Shown here piece by piece: positions 63,691-64,000 of a stretch of 64,000 bases of DNA. The notes beneath the pieces are model-generated. The model was not told the DNA's origin. It did no database searches and worked only from the letters and a program-made list of their open reading frames with translations. Source of the DNA: Saccharothrix longispora. GTDB lineage: Bacteria; Actinomycetota; Actinomycetes; Mycobacteriales; Pseudonocardiaceae. Every line of letters begins with the position of its first letter. The stretch's first letter is position 1. Location: positions 434,001 through 498,000 of the forward strand of contig NZ_NSDM01000001.1 in the NCBI RefSeq assembly GCF_030852425.1. The letters are read 5' to 3'. Both the position numbers and the translations under genes were made by a program.

Positions 63691-64000
63691 GCACGTGGGG
63701 TGGGCCCGTGGACGTGACCCTGACCGGTGGTCGGGTCGTCACGCCCGACGGGGTGCTCGACCGGGGCTGGGTCGCGGTGCGCGACGGCCTGATCGCCGCC
63801 GTCGGCGACGGGGCGCCGCCGGACGGCCCGACGACCGACCTGGGCGGGGGCTGGCTGGTGCCGGGCTTCGTCGACATCCACTGCCACGGCGGCGGCGGCG
63901 AGGCGTTCACCAACGCCGACCCGGCCCGCGTGACCAGGGCGGCGAACGCGCACCGCAGGCACGGCACCACCACGATCGTCGCCAGCCTGGTCTCCCGGCC
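63687..64000 (+). CDS. nagA: N-acetylglucosamine-6-phosphate deacetylase, N-terminal part
   Basis: The first 104 codons before the right edge show VDVTLTGGRVVTPDGVL, VPGFVDIHCHGGGGEAF (metal-binding His pair) and HGTTTIVASLVS, typical of NagA. It deacetylates GlcNAc-6-phosphate to glucosamine-6-phosphate. ATG at 63687 overlaps the kinase stop by 4 nt, giving coupled synthesis. Confidence 0.9.
   Translation, partial: MSTWGGPVDVTLTGGRVVTPDGVLDRGWVAVRDGLIAAVGDGAPPDGPTTDLGGGWLVPGFVDIHCHGGGGEAFTNADPARVTRAANAHRRHGTTTIVASLVSR

Noticed and set aside
60762..63962. A minus-strand open frame spanning the SDR, sigma and kinase genes
   Set aside because: It is antisense to well-supported genes and lacks any recognisable domain.

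Overview
The window is a 64 kb piece of very GC-rich chromosome from an actinobacterium. A Pseudonocardiaceae-type filamentous organism (Saccharothrix, Actinosynnema or Amycolatopsis-like) is the best guess. The reasons are the codon use, the XRE/DUF397 pair, the DUF574-type methyltransferase, ECF sigma factors of the SigE family, F420-type LLM enzymes, two ESX-associated EspG/PPE-like loci, and a conserved backbone of purine genes. No rRNA, tRNA, CRISPR array, IS element or phage was seen.

Layout. 1-4000 (minus): an ESX-associated module A (WXG-like protein, PPE-like protein, EspG, DUF3558-type lipoprotein), then a sterol-carrier-family protein and a partial lipoprotein at the edge. 4032-8899: two divergent GH15 glucosidases and a translationally coupled glucose dehydrogenase. 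8918-15014: a PAS-GGDEF-EAL protein, a DUF574 methyltransferase, a tandem pair of membrane-anchored paralogues and a decayed LysR regulator. 15135-17207: an aldo/keto reductase and a secreted GH25 lysozyme. 17279-29084: purL-purQ-purS, purC and purB on the minus strand, with an RNase H-like DUF3800 candidate, an epimerase, an MBL hydrolase, a deacetylase-like protein, an amino-acid ABC importer and a lipoprotein between them. 29131-32429: two sigma/anti-sigma-like pairs flanking a TetR gene. 32583-36357: threonine aldolase, HAD hydrolase, K+ channel, a small membrane protein and an aminotransferase. 36428-40252: ESX-associated module B. 40368-42469: an XRE/DUF397/small-ORF cluster and a frameshifted TPR/SEC-C gene. 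42471-46792: purD preceded by a TAXI-TRAP transporter. 46885-51178: UBP zinc finger, Na+/H+ antiporter, glycerophosphodiesterase and SsuD. 51382-58490: purA to fba, with a secreted HNH nuclease, FUSC transporter, DUF3151 protein and a 28-residue membrane peptide. 58585-62642: DUF427, LLM oxidoreductase, aldo/keto reductase, SDR, YciI and a sigma factor. 62741-64000: a nagK-nagA operon behind a DasR-like operator.

Working together. Seven de novo purine genes (purS, Q, L, C, B, D, A) all lie on the minus strand. The GH15 pair plus glucose dehydrogenase suggest release and oxidation of glucose from trehalose or maltodextrin. The two ESX-associated modules have the same gene set without any ESX core (EccC/D/E, MycP), so they presumably feed a secretion machine encoded elsewhere. 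The nagK-nagA pair handles N-acetylglucosamine. Several signals lie outside the genes: two hairpins that bury ribosome-binding sites (HNH nuclease, SDR), a DasR-like operator, and long perfect hairpins that look like bidirectional terminators. Three genes (LysR, SEC-C, MBL) show reading-frame or start-codon damage, which could be decay or sequencing error.
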